Below, piece after piece: positions 7,589 to 16,130 of a DNA stretch of 64,000 bases. Origin of the DNA: CAVREM01 sp963728825 (GTDB lineage Bacteria; Acidobacteriota; Vicinamibacteria; Vicinamibacterales; CAVVIG01); contig CAVSLA010000005.1 in the NCBI GenBank assembly GCA_963728825.1, forward strand, positions 372,001-436,000. Reading direction: 5' to 3'. The notes under the pieces were generated by a model. It ran no database searches. It was not told the DNA's origin and was given only the letters and a program-made list of their open reading frames with translations. A program made the translations under genes and the position numbers. The number at the start of each line of letters is the position of its first letter. Position 1 is the first letter of the stretch.

Positions 7589-9499
7589 ATGCCGCACCGA
7601 GTGTCGTCCCTAGTGGTTGTTGGAATGCTGCTCGCGACCTGGGTCGCCATCGCCCAGCAGGCGAAGCCGGTGAACGATGCGGCCCTGCGCGCCGCCGGCA
7701 GCACGGGCGAAGAGTGGCTCACCTACGGACTCGATCTCGGTGAGAAGCGCTTCAGCCCGCTCGCCCAGATCAACACTGCCAACGTGGGGCGACTCGGCCT
7801 GGCGTGGTCGTACGACATCCCGGGGACGTTTGGCAATCCGCCGGGCGGCGGCAATCAGGAAGCAACGCCGCTCATGTGGAACGGCACGCTCTACGGCATC
7901 ACGACCTGGAGCGTCGTCTTCGCGGTCGATGCGCTCACCGGGAAAGAGATCTGGAAATGGGATCCGCAGGTAAACCGGCCTGCCGTCCAACCCAAAATCT
8001 GCTGCGGCATCGTCAATCGCGGCGTGGCGATCTACGAGGGCAAGATCATCGCGCCGGTCATCGATGGACGGCTGGTGGCGCTCGACGCGCTGACCGGCAG
8101 GCCGGTGTGGGAGTCGCGCGTCGCCTATCCGCAGGAACAGTACACGCTGACGATGGCGCCGCGAATTGCGAAAGGCAAGGTCATCATCGGCGGCAGCGGC
8201 GCCGAATATCCGGTGCGCGGCTTCGTGGATGCCTACTCGGCGACGACCGGCCAGCGTGCGTGGCGCTTCTACACCGTTCCGGGCGACCCCTCGAAGGGCT
8301 TCGAGAACGAAGCGATGCGCAAGGCGGCGGAAACCTGGAGCGGCGAGTGGTGGAAGATGGGCGGCGGCGCCACGGTGTGGGACAGCCTGGCCTACGACCC
8401 CGAAGCCGACCTGGTCTACTTCGGCACCGGCAACGGCGGACCGTGGCCTGAACCGCTGCGCGGCTCCAAGGGCAAAGACAACCTGTTCGTCTGTTCGATC
8501 ATCGCGCTGCGCCCCGACACCGGCGAAATGCAGTGGTACTACCAGGTCGTCCCCGGTGATTCGTGGGACTACGACAGCACGCAGCAGCTGCTCCTTGCGG
8601 ACATCACGATCAACCGTCAGCTACGCAAGGTCATCATGCAGGCGAACAAGAACGGTTTCTATTACGTCCTGGACCGGATCACCGGCGCCCTCGTGACGGC
8701 AGCCCCGTATGCGGCGCTCAACTGGGCGACCGGCATCGACGTGGAGACCGGGCGGCCACTGGTTCGCCCCGAGGCGTATTACGGCAGCACCCAACCGGTC
8801 ACCATCATGCCGGGAGCCATCGGCGCGCACAACTGGTCGCCGATGTCGTTCAATCCAAAAACCGGACTGGTCTACATCCCGTCATCGCAAGGCACGTCGA
8901 CGACCTATACCGTCAACCCCGAATTCGAGTACCGCGAAGGCGCGAGAAACACCGGCACCGGTCGGGGTGGTGGCGGGGGCCGAGGCGCGGCGCCTGCCGG
9001 CCCTGCCGCGGCTTCTGCACCAGCACCCGCAGGACCGACACCGCTCGTTCCGCCGTCGATCGGCCCGGCGCGTGACGGGCGCGGCGGCATTCTCATCGCG
9101 TGGGATCCTGTTGCGCAGCAGGAACGGTGGAATCGTCCGGGGGGCGGCAGTACCGGCGGCGGCACGCTGACGACTGCAGGCAACCTGGTGTTCCAGGTGG
9201 TCGGAGACGGCCGCCTGCTCGCGTACTCTGCGGACGCGGGCAATCAGCTTCTCGAACTCCAGACCGGGCAACGAAGCGGGATGGGACCGCCGATGACGTA
9301 TTCGATCGGCGGCCGTCAGTACGTCACGCTGATGGGTGGCCGCGGTGCGGGCGCACCTGCCCCCGCTGGCGGCGCGGCCGGAGCTCCGGCTGCCGGTCAG
9401 CCGCCAGCAGCTGGTGGGCGCGGCGCGCCTCCGGTTGCGGGCGTCGCACCGCGGATGCTGACGTACGTGCTCGACGGAACGGCACAAGCGCCGCAGTAG
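7589..9499 (+). CDS. Secreted PQQ-dependent alcohol dehydrogenase-type quinoprotein
   Basis: The start ATG is set by AGGAGG at 7575-7580, 8 nt upstream; the protein has 636 residues. A signal peptide ends near residue 23. The eight-bladed propeller carries type-I quinoprotein marks: adjacent cysteines in KICCGIVNRG (C138-C139), PGDSWDYDSTQ at 322-332 (active-site Asp region), GAHNWSPMSFNPKTGLVYIP near 412, and repeated DALTGK-type PQQ blades. No haem CxxCH is present, so electrons must leave through a separate acceptor. Two low-complexity inserts rich in Gly, Ala and Pro (about 8960-9050 and 9345-9440) are unusual. The alcohol or sugar substrate is unknown. Confidence 0.9.
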   Translation: MPHRVSSLVVVGMLLATWVAIAQQAKPVNDAALRAAGSTGEEWLTYGLDLGEKRFSPLAQINTANVGRLGLAWSYDIPGTFGNPPGGGNQEATPLMWNGTLYGITTWSVVFAVDALTGKEIWKWDPQVNRPAVQPKICCGIVNRGVAIYEGKIIAPVIDGRLVALDALTGRPVWESRVAYPQEQYTLTMAPRIAKGKVIIGGSGAEYPVRGFVDAYSATTGQRAWRFYTVPGDPSKGFENEAMRKAAETWSGEWWKMGGGATVWDSLAYDPEADLVYFGTGNGGPWPEPLRGSKGKDNLFVCSIIALRPDTGEMQWYYQVVPGDSWDYDSTQQLLLADITINRQLRKVIMQANKNGFYYVLDRITGALVTAAPYAALNWATGIDVETGRPLVRPEAYYGSTQPVTIMPGAIGAHNWSPMSFNPKTGLVYIPSSQGTSTTYTVNPEFEYREGARNTGTGRGGGGGRGAAPAGPAAASAPAPAGPTPLVPPSIGPARDGRGGILIAWDPVAQQERWNRPGGGSTGGGTLTTAGNLVFQVVGDGRLLAYSADAGNQLLELQTGQRSGMGPPMTYSIGGRQYVTLMGGRGAGAPAPAGGAAGAPAAGQPPAAGGRGAPPVAGVAPRMLTYVLDGTAQAPQ

Positions 9500-9632
9500 T
9501 CGGTAGTCGAGAGTCGAGAGTCAGTAGTCGGTAGTCGAGAGTCAACAGTCGTCAGTCATCGGTCACCAGTCGACGACTCTCGACTACCGACTCTCGACTA
9601 CCGACTCTCGACTGTTGACTATCGACTGTCGG
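9500..9632. repeat. Inverted array of GTCGAGAGTC/GACTCTCGAC repeats between convergent genes
   Basis: The left half repeats agtcgagagtc and gtagtcgg motifs several times. The right half holds the complementary gactctcgact and accgactctc motifs. The whole block can fold into a long imperfect cruciform. It fills the space between the stop of the quinoprotein and the convergent small membrane gene, so it may act as a two-way transcription stop or be a REP-like element. Confidence 0.7.
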
Positions 9633-9633
9633 C

Positions 9634-9801
9634 TCACTGATACCGGAGGGCGTAGTAAATCACGTAGATCCACGACAAGACGCCGTGAACGATCGCCCAG
9701 AGGATCGACTTGTTGGCGCTCCAGGAAATCGTGATGGCCAGCGCGCTGCCGAGGCCGACTCCTGCTTTGGTGGCGTTTGAAGCGTGCGGTGTCGAGGTCA
9801 T
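9634..9801 (-). CDS. Small one-to-two-helix membrane protein
   Basis: From the ATG at 9801 the product has 55 residues: a polar N-terminus (MTSTPHASNATKAG), a weakly hydrophobic stretch, then a strong membrane segment in WAIVHGVLSWIYVIYYALRY. Upstream codons to 9918 are open but not protein-like. Small proteins with an NKSILWAIVHG..SWIYVIYYA pattern recur in bacteria from memory, with no known function. It is followed downstream by the inverted-repeat block. Confidence 0.6.
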   Translation of the reverse strand: MTSTPHASNATKAGVGLGSALAITISWSANKSILWAIVHGVLSWIYVIYYALRYQ

Positions 9802-9974
9802 CGTCGTTCTTTCGTTACTTCCGTAGCTCCGGCATGGGGTTGGCGTTGGCCCGATCGGCGCACGGGCTGCACTGCCGCTGTTGCTCGTGGCAATGAAATG
9901 CAACGACTTGAACCACATGAGCCCCCAAAAGTGCTCGCACCGTCACTTGCAACCGCCGCCGGAGGATTTTCGCG

Positions 9975-11705
9975 CTACGGCCGGCTATAGACGACTTTCC
10001 CTCCGATGATCGTATAGGCCACTTTCGTCTGCTTGATCTCGTCCTCCGGCACCTGGGTGATGTCCTTCGTCAGCACAGTGACGTCTGCAAGCTTGCCAAC
10101 CGAGAGGGTGCCCTTGATGTCGTCTTCGAAAGCAGCGAACGCGTTGTGGACGGTGGCCGCGCGGAGCGCTTCCATGCGGCTCATCTTCTGCTCACTGTGG
10201 AAGACGGTCCCGTCCGCCACCTTTCGTGTGACGGCTGCGTAGTAGTTGAGCAGGGGATCGACGTCCTCCACCGGGGCATCGGTGCCATTGCTCACGATCG
10301 CGCCCGACTGCATCAGCTTCTGCCACACGTAGGCGCCTTGTTGTGCGCGCCGTTCACCGAGCCGGGCCGGTACGAAGCCGGCGTCGGAGGTGGCGTGGAC
10401 GGTCTGCATGGAAGCGATCACCCCGAGTTGACCGAATCGCGGGATGTCGGCGGCTGAGAGATGCTGCGCGTGCTCGACGCGCCAGCGCAGATCCTTGCCT
10501 TGCCGGCCGTTCCGTTTGAAGGTCTGCTGGTAAATGTCGAGCACTTCGCGGTTGGCGCGATCGCCGATTGCATGAACGGCCAGCTGGTAGTCGTGATCGA
10601 GGGCGGCCTGCGCGATTTCCTTGACCTGTTCGATAGCGGTCGTGTTCAGGCCAGCGCTATCCGGCTTGTCGGAGTACGGCTCGAGCAGCCACGCGCCACG
10701 CGAGCCGAGCGCACCGTCGATCTGCAGCTTGATCGCCCGAACCGTCAGCCGGTTGTCTCCGTATCCCACCGTCCGGGCTCGATCGAGGCCGGCGACGAGC
10801 GCCGCGGTGTCGCTGCCGCGAACCATCTCCCACAGCCGCACGTGAATCACGCCGGCATCGATCATCCGCCTGATGCGATCGATGGTCTCGTAAGACACCC
10901 CGGCATCGTGAAAGCTGGTGATGCCTTTCGAAACGACCTCCTGATTCGCCAACGTGAGGGCGCGTACTTCCGCCTCTTCGGCCGTCGGCCGGGGCTCGCC
11001 GGCGCCTCGCCGGACCAGGCCCGACGCCGTCTCACGCAGCAGACCGGTTGGATTCCCTTTCGCGTCCTTCACAATCTCGCCGCCGTTCGGATTGGGGGTG
11101 TTGCCGGTGATGCTCGACAGCTTCATCGCCTTCGCGTTGACGAACGAGGCATGGCCGCTGGCGTGGGTCAGGACCACGGGATTCTGCGGTGAGACGCTGT
11201 CGAGCGACGCATGCGTCGGAAAGCCCTCGACCTGTGGCCGCGGAACGGCGGTCCACTTCTCCTGGTGCCAGCCTCGCCCGACGATCCATTGTCCAGGCCT
11301 GGCCTTCGCAACCGCCTGCGCAACCGCCTCGACGACCTGATCCCAGCTCGTCGTGGGCACCAGATCGAGGTTCATCCTGTTCTCGCCGATCCCGGTGAAG
11401 TGCCCGTGCCCTTCGATGAAGCCTGGCATGGCAAACCGACCTGCGAGCTCGATCACCTGCGTCGACGGCCCGGCGTGCGCCGCGATGTCGGCGTTCGAAC
11501 CAACGGCGACGATCCGACCGTCGCGGGCCGCGAGCGCCTGCACCTCCGGCACGCGCTCATCAAGCGTCACGATGCGGCCGCCGCGCAGGATGAGATCGGC
11601 CGGGGGCGGCAGTTCGCTGCGCTCAGTAGACTGGCAGCCAGCAAGGGCCACTGCCGCGACGGCACCGACCAGGACGCCGCGGAGATCGCGACGGGGCGTC
11701 GTCAC
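9975..11705 (-). CDS. YtcJ-like amidohydrolase lipoprotein (amidohydrolase family 3)
   Basis: The product has 576 residues from GTG at 11705, which overlaps the upstream gene stop as GTGA. The N-terminus is a lipoprotein signal with lipobox LAGC (about residue 22). Then come ADLILRGGRIVTLDE and FAMPGFIEGHGHFTGIG (the HxH metal site, in the form GHGH), LRWRVEHAQHLS (metal His), VSNGTDAPVEDVDPL (catalytic Asp) and a terminal GKLADVTVLTKDI. These are the standard blocks of the YtcJ/NfdA group, which cleaves amides or ureas. Membrane-anchored periplasmic location is inferred. Substrate unknown. Confidence 0.88.
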   Translation of the reverse strand: MTTPRRDLRGVLVGAVAAVALAGCQSTERSELPPPADLILRGGRIVTLDERVPEVQALAARDGRIVAVGSNADIAAHAGPSTQVIELAGRFAMPGFIEGHGHFTGIGENRMNLDLVPTTSWDQVVEAVAQAVAKARPGQWIVGRGWHQEKWTAVPRPQVEGFPTHASLDSVSPQNPVVLTHASGHASFVNAKAMKLSSITGNTPNPNGGEIVKDAKGNPTGLLRETASGLVRRGAGEPRPTAEEAEVRALTLANQEVVSKGITSFHDAGVSYETIDRIRRMIDAGVIHVRLWEMVRGSDTAALVAGLDRARTVGYGDNRLTVRAIKLQIDGALGSRGAWLLEPYSDKPDSAGLNTTAIEQVKEIAQAALDHDYQLAVHAIGDRANREVLDIYQQTFKRNGRQGKDLRWRVEHAQHLSAADIPRFGQLGVIASMQTVHATSDAGFVPARLGERRAQQGAYVWQKLMQSGAIVSNGTDAPVEDVDPLLNYYAAVTRKVADGTVFHSEQKMSRMEALRAATVHNAFAAFEDDIKGTLSVGKLADVTVLTKDITQVPEDEIKQTKVAYTIIGGKVVYSRP

Positions 11706-11992
11706 CGCAGTGATCGAATCCACACGACAGTCCACGCCACGGCCAGCCATGGAGCAAGCTGCAGCAGCTTCCAGGCCGGCCACCGGAATCGCAAGGCAAG
11801 CCCGCTGGCGATCAGCGCGGCTCCGAACGGTGCCAGCAGGACGATGAAGAAACGAGGTCCGATGAAATGGGTGAAGGCTGTCGTGCGATCCAGCAGGTAG
11901 AACCAGCCGGTAATCGCCAGCAGAAAGATCCCCGCCACCCACTGCAGCGTCGCAAACGCGTTCAGCGGACCCTCTGATGTCTCCCGGTTCAT
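11702..11992 (-). CDS. Small hypothetical membrane protein
   Basis: From MNRETSEGPLNAFATLQWVAG the product has 96 residues. About three hydrophobic segments are visible: VAGIFLLAITGWFYLL, FFIVLLAPFGAALIASGLAL and LLQLAPWLAVAWTVVWI. I do not recognise the family. It overlaps the amidohydrolase start by 4 bp, so the two are probably translated together. Confidence 0.6.
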   Translation of the reverse strand: MNRETSEGPLNAFATLQWVAGIFLLAITGWFYLLDRTTAFTHFIGPRFFIVLLAPFGAALIASGLALRFRWPAWKLLQLAPWLAVAWTVVWIRSLR

Positions 11993-12033
11993 TCCTGCGA
12001 ACACTCGGAGCAGCCTCGTGCTACGACCCAGCG

Positions 12034-12354
12034 CTAGGCACCCGGCGCGCGGTAGGTCAACGACTTCTTGCACGCCGCGTCGATTTCCTCCGGCGTGATG
12101 AGCGGAATCGTGGAGAGACGAACGGCCCCGGAAGCGTTGACGGCCAGGCTGATCGCGAGCCCTGACGTCGTGTCAGGAACGTCGGTGATGACGTAGGCAT
12201 CGTCTTCGCCATACGCGTAATAGAAGGCTTCGACCTTCCCGCCGATGCCCTCAATCAGTTTCTGGATCGCGGCCCGTCGTCCGGTTCCGCCTTCCTTCAA
12301 CAGCCCTCGAGCGCCTTCCGACGTATACGACGCTTTGATCATGAATTTCGGCAC
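12034..12354 (-). CDS. GYD domain protein
   Basis: The GTG at 12354 is preceded by AGGAGG at about 7 nt, which fixes the start and gives 106 residues (VPKFMIKASYTSEGARGLLKEG). The GYD-domain pattern is clear: MIKASYTSEGARGLL, GGKVEAFYYAYGEDDAYVITDVPD, and SGAVRLSTIPLITPEEIDAA. These small dimeric alpha-beta barrel proteins have no settled role. It is the first gene before the membrane protein and amidohydrolase, on the same strand. Confidence 0.85.
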   Translation of the reverse strand: MPKFMIKASYTSEGARGLLKEGGTGRRAAIQKLIEGIGGKVEAFYYAYGEDDAYVITDVPDTTSGLAISLAVNASGAVRLSTIPLITPEEIDAACKKSLTYRAPGA

Positions 12355-12459
12355 GGCAGCCTCCTGTTCTGGAGCGATTCGGTTGTTCTGCTTCGTCCGC
12401 TTTACTCTAGCTCTTTGGCGGCGGCTCGGCGGCGTCAATACGTGTCCTCTCCAAAACGA

Positions 12460-12490
12460 AAGGCCGGCGATCTCGTCGACCGCCGGCCTT
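12460..12490 (-). terminator. Rho-independent terminator after the exported-family copy 2
   Basis: A perfect 10-bp inverted repeat (aaggccggcg at 12460-12469, cgccggcctt at 12481-12490) has an 11-nt loop. Read on the minus strand it is followed by TTCGTTTT, so it fits a stop for the gene ending at 12555. Confidence 0.65.
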
Positions 12491-12554
12491 AAAGTCCAGT
12501 CTGCCGCTTTGAAACGGGCGGCCAGGAACCGGACGCTTGGGACTGAGATACTGC

Positions 12555-13511
12555 CTATCGGTGCGGCTGCGTATCGGCGGTTCTGGCCGCCTCCGCCTGC
12601 CCCCCGCGCAGGATGTTCGGCAGGCTGTAATTACCCTCGTGGCACGCATACTCGTAGGTCGGACCATCGTGCCGGGTCATGGAGAACTCGCCGCTCCACG
12701 GTCTCGTATACAGCTCTCCGTCCTCGACCGTGAACCGATAGAACAGCTCTGTCGGCGATACCCGAGTGAATCGTTCGGTGATTTTGCTGCGGCGGGTCAG
12801 CACGAGCGAACGGCCGACAACGCTCCGCGCCGGATCGTCGGCCCGCAGGTGGGTGGTTTCAACCACCAGGGTGTCGTTCTCCCAGTGCCCGACCGAGTAA
12901 CCGCCAATGGTGCGAAGCTCGTCCGGCGGCACCTGGCCGCCGAGGTGGATGATGCGCACTCCGGCCGAATCCTCGGACGAGATGACGATGTGATCGCGCG
13001 TCTGCACAATCTGCCGCGGTAGCAGCACCGGAACCGAGCGCATCGGCGCGTAGCCGAGGTTCTCCAGACAGCGCTCGGCCAGCGGCCGCTGTTCATGATT
13101 GTCGAACTTGTGGTTGTCGCGGGCTTCCACCCACGCGGCCAGATCGAGGCCAGCCTTCGTGAACGGCAGGCGGCCGTCTTCCGGGTCGACGATCACCGAC
13201 GTCCGGTACTGACCCTTCACCATCGCAAGCTGCCTGATGTTGTGAAGGTGGAAATCGGGATCCACGACCGCCGGTGCGTTGGCGCGAATCGCCTCGACCA
13301 GGCCCTCGGCCTGTTCGGGGGTGGCGACCAGGTTCGCCACACCCGGCGGGCGTTCAAGCATGGTGAGGAAGGCGGTCGTCCAGACGCCCTGAAGGTCGGG
13401 ATGCCCATGCTCCGTTCGGGCCACAACGTAGCGTCTGTGCTGGGCAAATCCCGAGACCGTCCCGCCGAGGCAGGCGAGGAGAACGACGGACGTGAAATGC
13501 GTGTACGACAT
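12555..13511 (-). CDS. Exported protein of the four-member family, copy 2
   Basis: The 318-residue protein is the same length as copy 1 (6061-7017) and alignable end to end. It has a signal peptide to about residue 23, then PDLQGVWTTAFLTMLERPPG, RCLENLGYAPMRSVPVLLPR, IVQTRDHIVISSED, HWENDTLVVETTHLRAD and YEYACHEGNYSLPNILRGG. The WEGD motif is WEND here. Copies 1 and 2 are a recent duplication compared with the other two. It is transcribed away from copy 3, with a 113-bp shared upstream region. Confidence 0.85.
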   Translation of the reverse strand: MSYTHFTSVVLLACLGGTVSGFAQHRRYVVARTEHGHPDLQGVWTTAFLTMLERPPGVANLVATPEQAEGLVEAIRANAPAVVDPDFHLHNIRQLAMVKGQYRTSVIVDPEDGRLPFTKAGLDLAAWVEARDNHKFDNHEQRPLAERCLENLGYAPMRSVPVLLPRQIVQTRDHIVISSEDSAGVRIIHLGGQVPPDELRTIGGYSVGHWENDTLVVETTHLRADDPARSVVGRSLVLTRRSKITERFTRVSPTELFYRFTVEDGELYTRPWSGEFSMTRHDGPTYEYACHEGNYSLPNILRGGQAEAARTADTQPHR

Positions 13512-13612
13512 CTGTTGCTCCGTTCTTCCAGGTACACGCCTTCAACGGGCCAAGTCCGCCACGAGCCGCTCTTCGTTGAACCTTCGCTCACCGGCCGCGT
13601 CGGCCCGCTGAC

Positions 13613-13618
13613 TATAAT
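13613..13618 (+). promoter_or_regulatory. Candidate -10 box (TATAAT) for a possibly leaderless gene
   Basis: A perfect TATAAT lies 6 bp before the GTG at 13625, so transcription would begin at or next to the start codon. No Shine-Dalgarno sequence is visible before that GTG. No good -35 box stands at 16-18 bp, which limits confidence. Confidence 0.4.
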
Positions 13619-13624
13619 TTCCTG

Positions 13625-14644
13625 GTGGGCATCTCCTCCGGGCACTGGCTTCGAGCGGTTCAAGCGGCGCTGCTGGTCGTCCTCGCGAGTCCAGTGACCG
13701 CGCAGACGCCGGCCGGGAAACCCTGGAGCGCACCAACGACTCCCGAGGGCAAGCCGGATCTGCAGGGCGTGTGGACGAATGCGACCCTGACGCCGCTCGA
13801 GCGGCCGGCACGATTTGCGGAGCGGGCCGTCATGACCGAGGCGGAAGCCGCCGACCTCGAGTCTCAGGCGGTGAGGAGTTTCGAGCAGCAGGCCGCCGAT
13901 CGATCGCAGGCAGCGGCCGCCCCTCGTGCCGGCGGGGCGGTTGGCAGCTACAACCAGGCGGTCTGGGCGGACGGCAAGCGGAGAGTCCTCGCCACGCGTC
14001 AGACCTCGCTCGTCGTGGATCCACCTGACGGACGGGTTCCGATCCGGCCCGAGGCGGAGCGTCACCGCGACGCTCAGAACGCGCGGGCCACTGACTCGTA
14101 CGAGTTCATGAACGTCTGGGATCGGTGCATCACCCGCGGCGTGCCCGGCGGGTTTTTTCCCGCGGGTTACAACAACGCCTATCAGATTCTCCAGACGCCC
14201 GGCTACGTCGTCATCGTCTCGGAAATGATCCACGAGGCGCGGATCATTCCGACCGACGGACGTCCGCATCGTCCGGCGAACCTGCGGACGATCACCGGCG
14301 ACTCTGTCGGTCGCTGGGAAGGCGACACCCTGGTGGTGGACACGACGAACTACAACGACAAGGGCTCGATTGCGACCGCCTCGACTTCAGGGCGGATGCG
14401 CGGCGTTCCGCAAAGCGAAGCGCTGCACCTCGTCGAACGTTTCCGCCGGGTCGACACCGATACGATCAGCTATACCGTCACCATCGAGGATCCGAAGGTC
14501 TACACCGCTCCGTGGACGGTATCGATGCCGCTCGTCAGAGACGATGAGTATCGGATTTACGAGTATGCCTGCCACGAAGCGAACTACGCGGTGGGCAACA
14601 TCCTGCGCGGCGCGCGGCTGGACGATTCTGAGAAGCCGCGCTGA
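13625..14644 (+). CDS. Exported protein of the four-member family, copy 3
   Basis: The 339-residue protein starts at GTG and has a signal peptide ending near ASPVTAQTP (residue 27). The family blocks are KPDLQGVWTNATLTPLERPA, RCITRGVPGGFFPAGYNNAYQILQTPGYVVIVSEMIHEARIIPTD (split across about residues 167-212), GRWEGDTLVVDTTNYND, ERFRRVDTDTISYTVTIEDP and YEYACHEANYAVGNILRG. It is more like copy 4 (58633-59646) than copies 1 and 2, having the extra EAEAADLESQAVRSFE helical insert. Function unknown. Confidence 0.85.
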   Translation: MGISSGHWLRAVQAALLVVLASPVTAQTPAGKPWSAPTTPEGKPDLQGVWTNATLTPLERPARFAERAVMTEAEAADLESQAVRSFEQQAADRSQAAAAPRAGGAVGSYNQAVWADGKRRVLATRQTSLVVDPPDGRVPIRPEAERHRDAQNARATDSYEFMNVWDRCITRGVPGGFFPAGYNNAYQILQTPGYVVIVSEMIHEARIIPTDGRPHRPANLRTITGDSVGRWEGDTLVVDTTNYNDKGSIATASTSGRMRGVPQSEALHLVERFRRVDTDTISYTVTIEDPKVYTAPWTVSMPLVRDDEYRIYEYACHEANYAVGNILRGARLDDSEKPR

Positions 14645-14653
14645 CGCATCGCA

Positions 14654-15136
14654 TCACTCGACCGATGCCGTGACGGTGAGAGCCGCGGCCGCGGTTCTGA
14701 CCAGCGTATTTCCTTGAAGCTCGTCCACGATGACGGTTGCCGTGCCTGGGGCCCTGGCCTCGAGGACGGCGTTGGCGCGCTCGCCGAGGCAATGGATCAC
14801 GGTGAGATTGGCCGGTGCCACGGTCACGACTTGCGGGTCGCTCGACCGCCACTCGAGACGACCGATGGTTCCCGATCCGGACGCGCCATTCGCGCAGAGA
14901 ATCATTGTCTCGCCAACGAGAGCGTCCGGAATGCCCGAGCAGAGTCGCCGACCGCCTCTCGGTGGACACGGATGCGTCGCCTCAGCAGGGGTGCACGCAT
15001 TGCACGCGGCTTCCACGGATATGAGCCGATCCGGCGGCGGCGGCGGGCCGTCGTCGGGACCCAGGAGCGGTTCGCAGCCGGAGAAGAGAAGGCTGGCCAT
15101 CGCCGCCAGCAGTCCGAGCAGAAGTTTGATGCCCAT
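14654..15136 (-). CDS. Cysteine-rich lipoprotein with Ig-like C-terminal domain
   Basis: The 160-residue protein starts with a lipoprotein signal (LLFSGCEPLLG, Cys about 21), then a Pro-rich linker, a Cys-rich patch (ACNACTPAEATHPCPPRGG) and a C-terminal beta-rich part (GRLEWRSSDPQVVTVAPAN and GTATVIVDELQG) like a bacterial Ig-like (BIG2) domain. Probably anchored in the outer membrane. Function unknown. Confidence 0.7.
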   Translation of the reverse strand: MGIKLLLGLLAAMASLLFSGCEPLLGPDDGPPPPPDRLISVEAACNACTPAEATHPCPPRGGRRLCSGIPDALVGETMILCANGASGSGTIGRLEWRSSDPQVVTVAPANLTVIHCLGERANAVLEARAPGTATVIVDELQGNTLVRTAAAALTVTASVE

Positions 15137-15180
15137 CTCACCCCGAAACTGGGCAAACCGGAAGGAAGGCGGCTCAACGG

Positions 15181-15744
15181 CTACTTCGACACCACAAACC
15201 TGCTGACCACGAGGTTTCCCGCCGTCTGGTCCTGCGGAGCGAAGGCGATGAACGTCACCTCGCTCACGTCGAGTGCGGCGCCGGTTTTTGCGTCGGGCGG
15301 TTGAAAATACGGGTTCGGCCGCATCTCGTCGAACGGCATCCGCACCGTCTGCCAGATCCCGCCCTTCAGCTCCGTCCAGGTCGTGTAGACGACCCGATTC
15401 CGATCAAGGAATGACACTGAGAGCCTCAGCGCCTGGGCCGGCTTGATCTGAAAAGTAATCGCGCGACCGGCGGTCCAGTCCTTGTTTACCGCCTCGCACC
15501 GCACGTCACGCGCTGCCGGGTTGTCGGTCGGTGCCGGGTATTCCACCATCAATACGGGTCCATCCGTCAGCGATGGATCGCGCTCGAGGCTCAGGTGGAC
15601 ATCTGGACTCGTGGCGCGAACCCCCGCCAATCCATTCTGGAACGCTTGAATGACGGTCACTGGTTCCACGAGATCCATGGCGCCGCGGAGGGCGCAGCTG
15701 GCGGTGAGCGCTGTAATCACGACCGCCTTTACACTTCGCATCAC
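15181..15744 (-). CDS. Exported protein with carbohydrate-binding-like beta-sandwich
   Basis: The 187-residue protein has a signal or lipoprotein leader (VITALTASCALRG). The mature part reads as a CIA30/galactose-binding-like jelly roll: PVLMVEYPAP, AITFQIKPAQALRLSVSFLDRN, WQTVRMPFDEMRPN, SEVTFIAFAPQDQTAGNLVVSRFVVSK. Binding of a sugar or a partner protein is possible. Its start overlaps the previous gene's stop as ATGA. Confidence 0.7.
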   Translation of the reverse strand: MMRSVKAVVITALTASCALRGAMDLVEPVTVIQAFQNGLAGVRATSPDVHLSLERDPSLTDGPVLMVEYPAPTDNPAARDVRCEAVNKDWTAGRAITFQIKPAQALRLSVSFLDRNRVVYTTWTELKGGIWQTVRMPFDEMRPNPYFQPPDAKTGAALDVSEVTFIAFAPQDQTAGNLVVSRFVVSK

Positions 15745-16004
15745 TCGACTTTTGCGGCAGCCTCTGCAGAAGTCATGACCGGGATGACCTCGAATTCGAC
15801 GATGTCATTCCAGTTCGCCATCCACTCGTCGAGCAGACGGCGATCCTCGCATTCCATGATCTGGAAACAGCGACGCAGGTCGTCGGTGACCCAGCTGCCT
15901 CGGAACTCAATGCCTGCGGGCATCAGACGTCCTCGATCCCGGAAACGACGATACACCGGAACGGGATTTCCATCCCGAAACGTCTCGATCACCATGTACA
16001 GCAT
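15741..16004 (-). CDS. DUF3303-like small protein
   Basis: From MLYMVIETFRDGNPVPVYRRF the product has 87 residues; codons upstream to 16064 lack protein character. The pattern MVIETFRDGN..PVYRRFRDRGRLMPAGIEFRGSWV and CFQIMECEDRRLLDEWMANW matches small DUF3303-type dimeric alpha-beta barrel proteins. Cytosolic. It is coupled by ATGA to the exported sandwich protein, although the functions look unrelated. Confidence 0.75.
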   Translation of the reverse strand: MLYMVIETFRDGNPVPVYRRFRDRGRLMPAGIEFRGSWVTDDLRRCFQIMECEDRRLLDEWMANWNDIVEFEVIPVMTSAEAAAKVE

Positions 16005-16130
16005 GGACCTAGAGCTGTTTCCGATTGCGGGTAGGCCGCCGAGGCGATTCAACACGAAGGACACAAAGTCTTATCAGCAAGAAGTCCTCCTTGGTGTCCT
16101 TGGTGTCTGGCGTGGGCTCGCCCAGAACGC

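Noticed and set aside
16078..16102. Tandem CCTTGGTGT motif as a CRISPR or VNTR locus
   Set aside because: Only about two short units are present, with no spacers.
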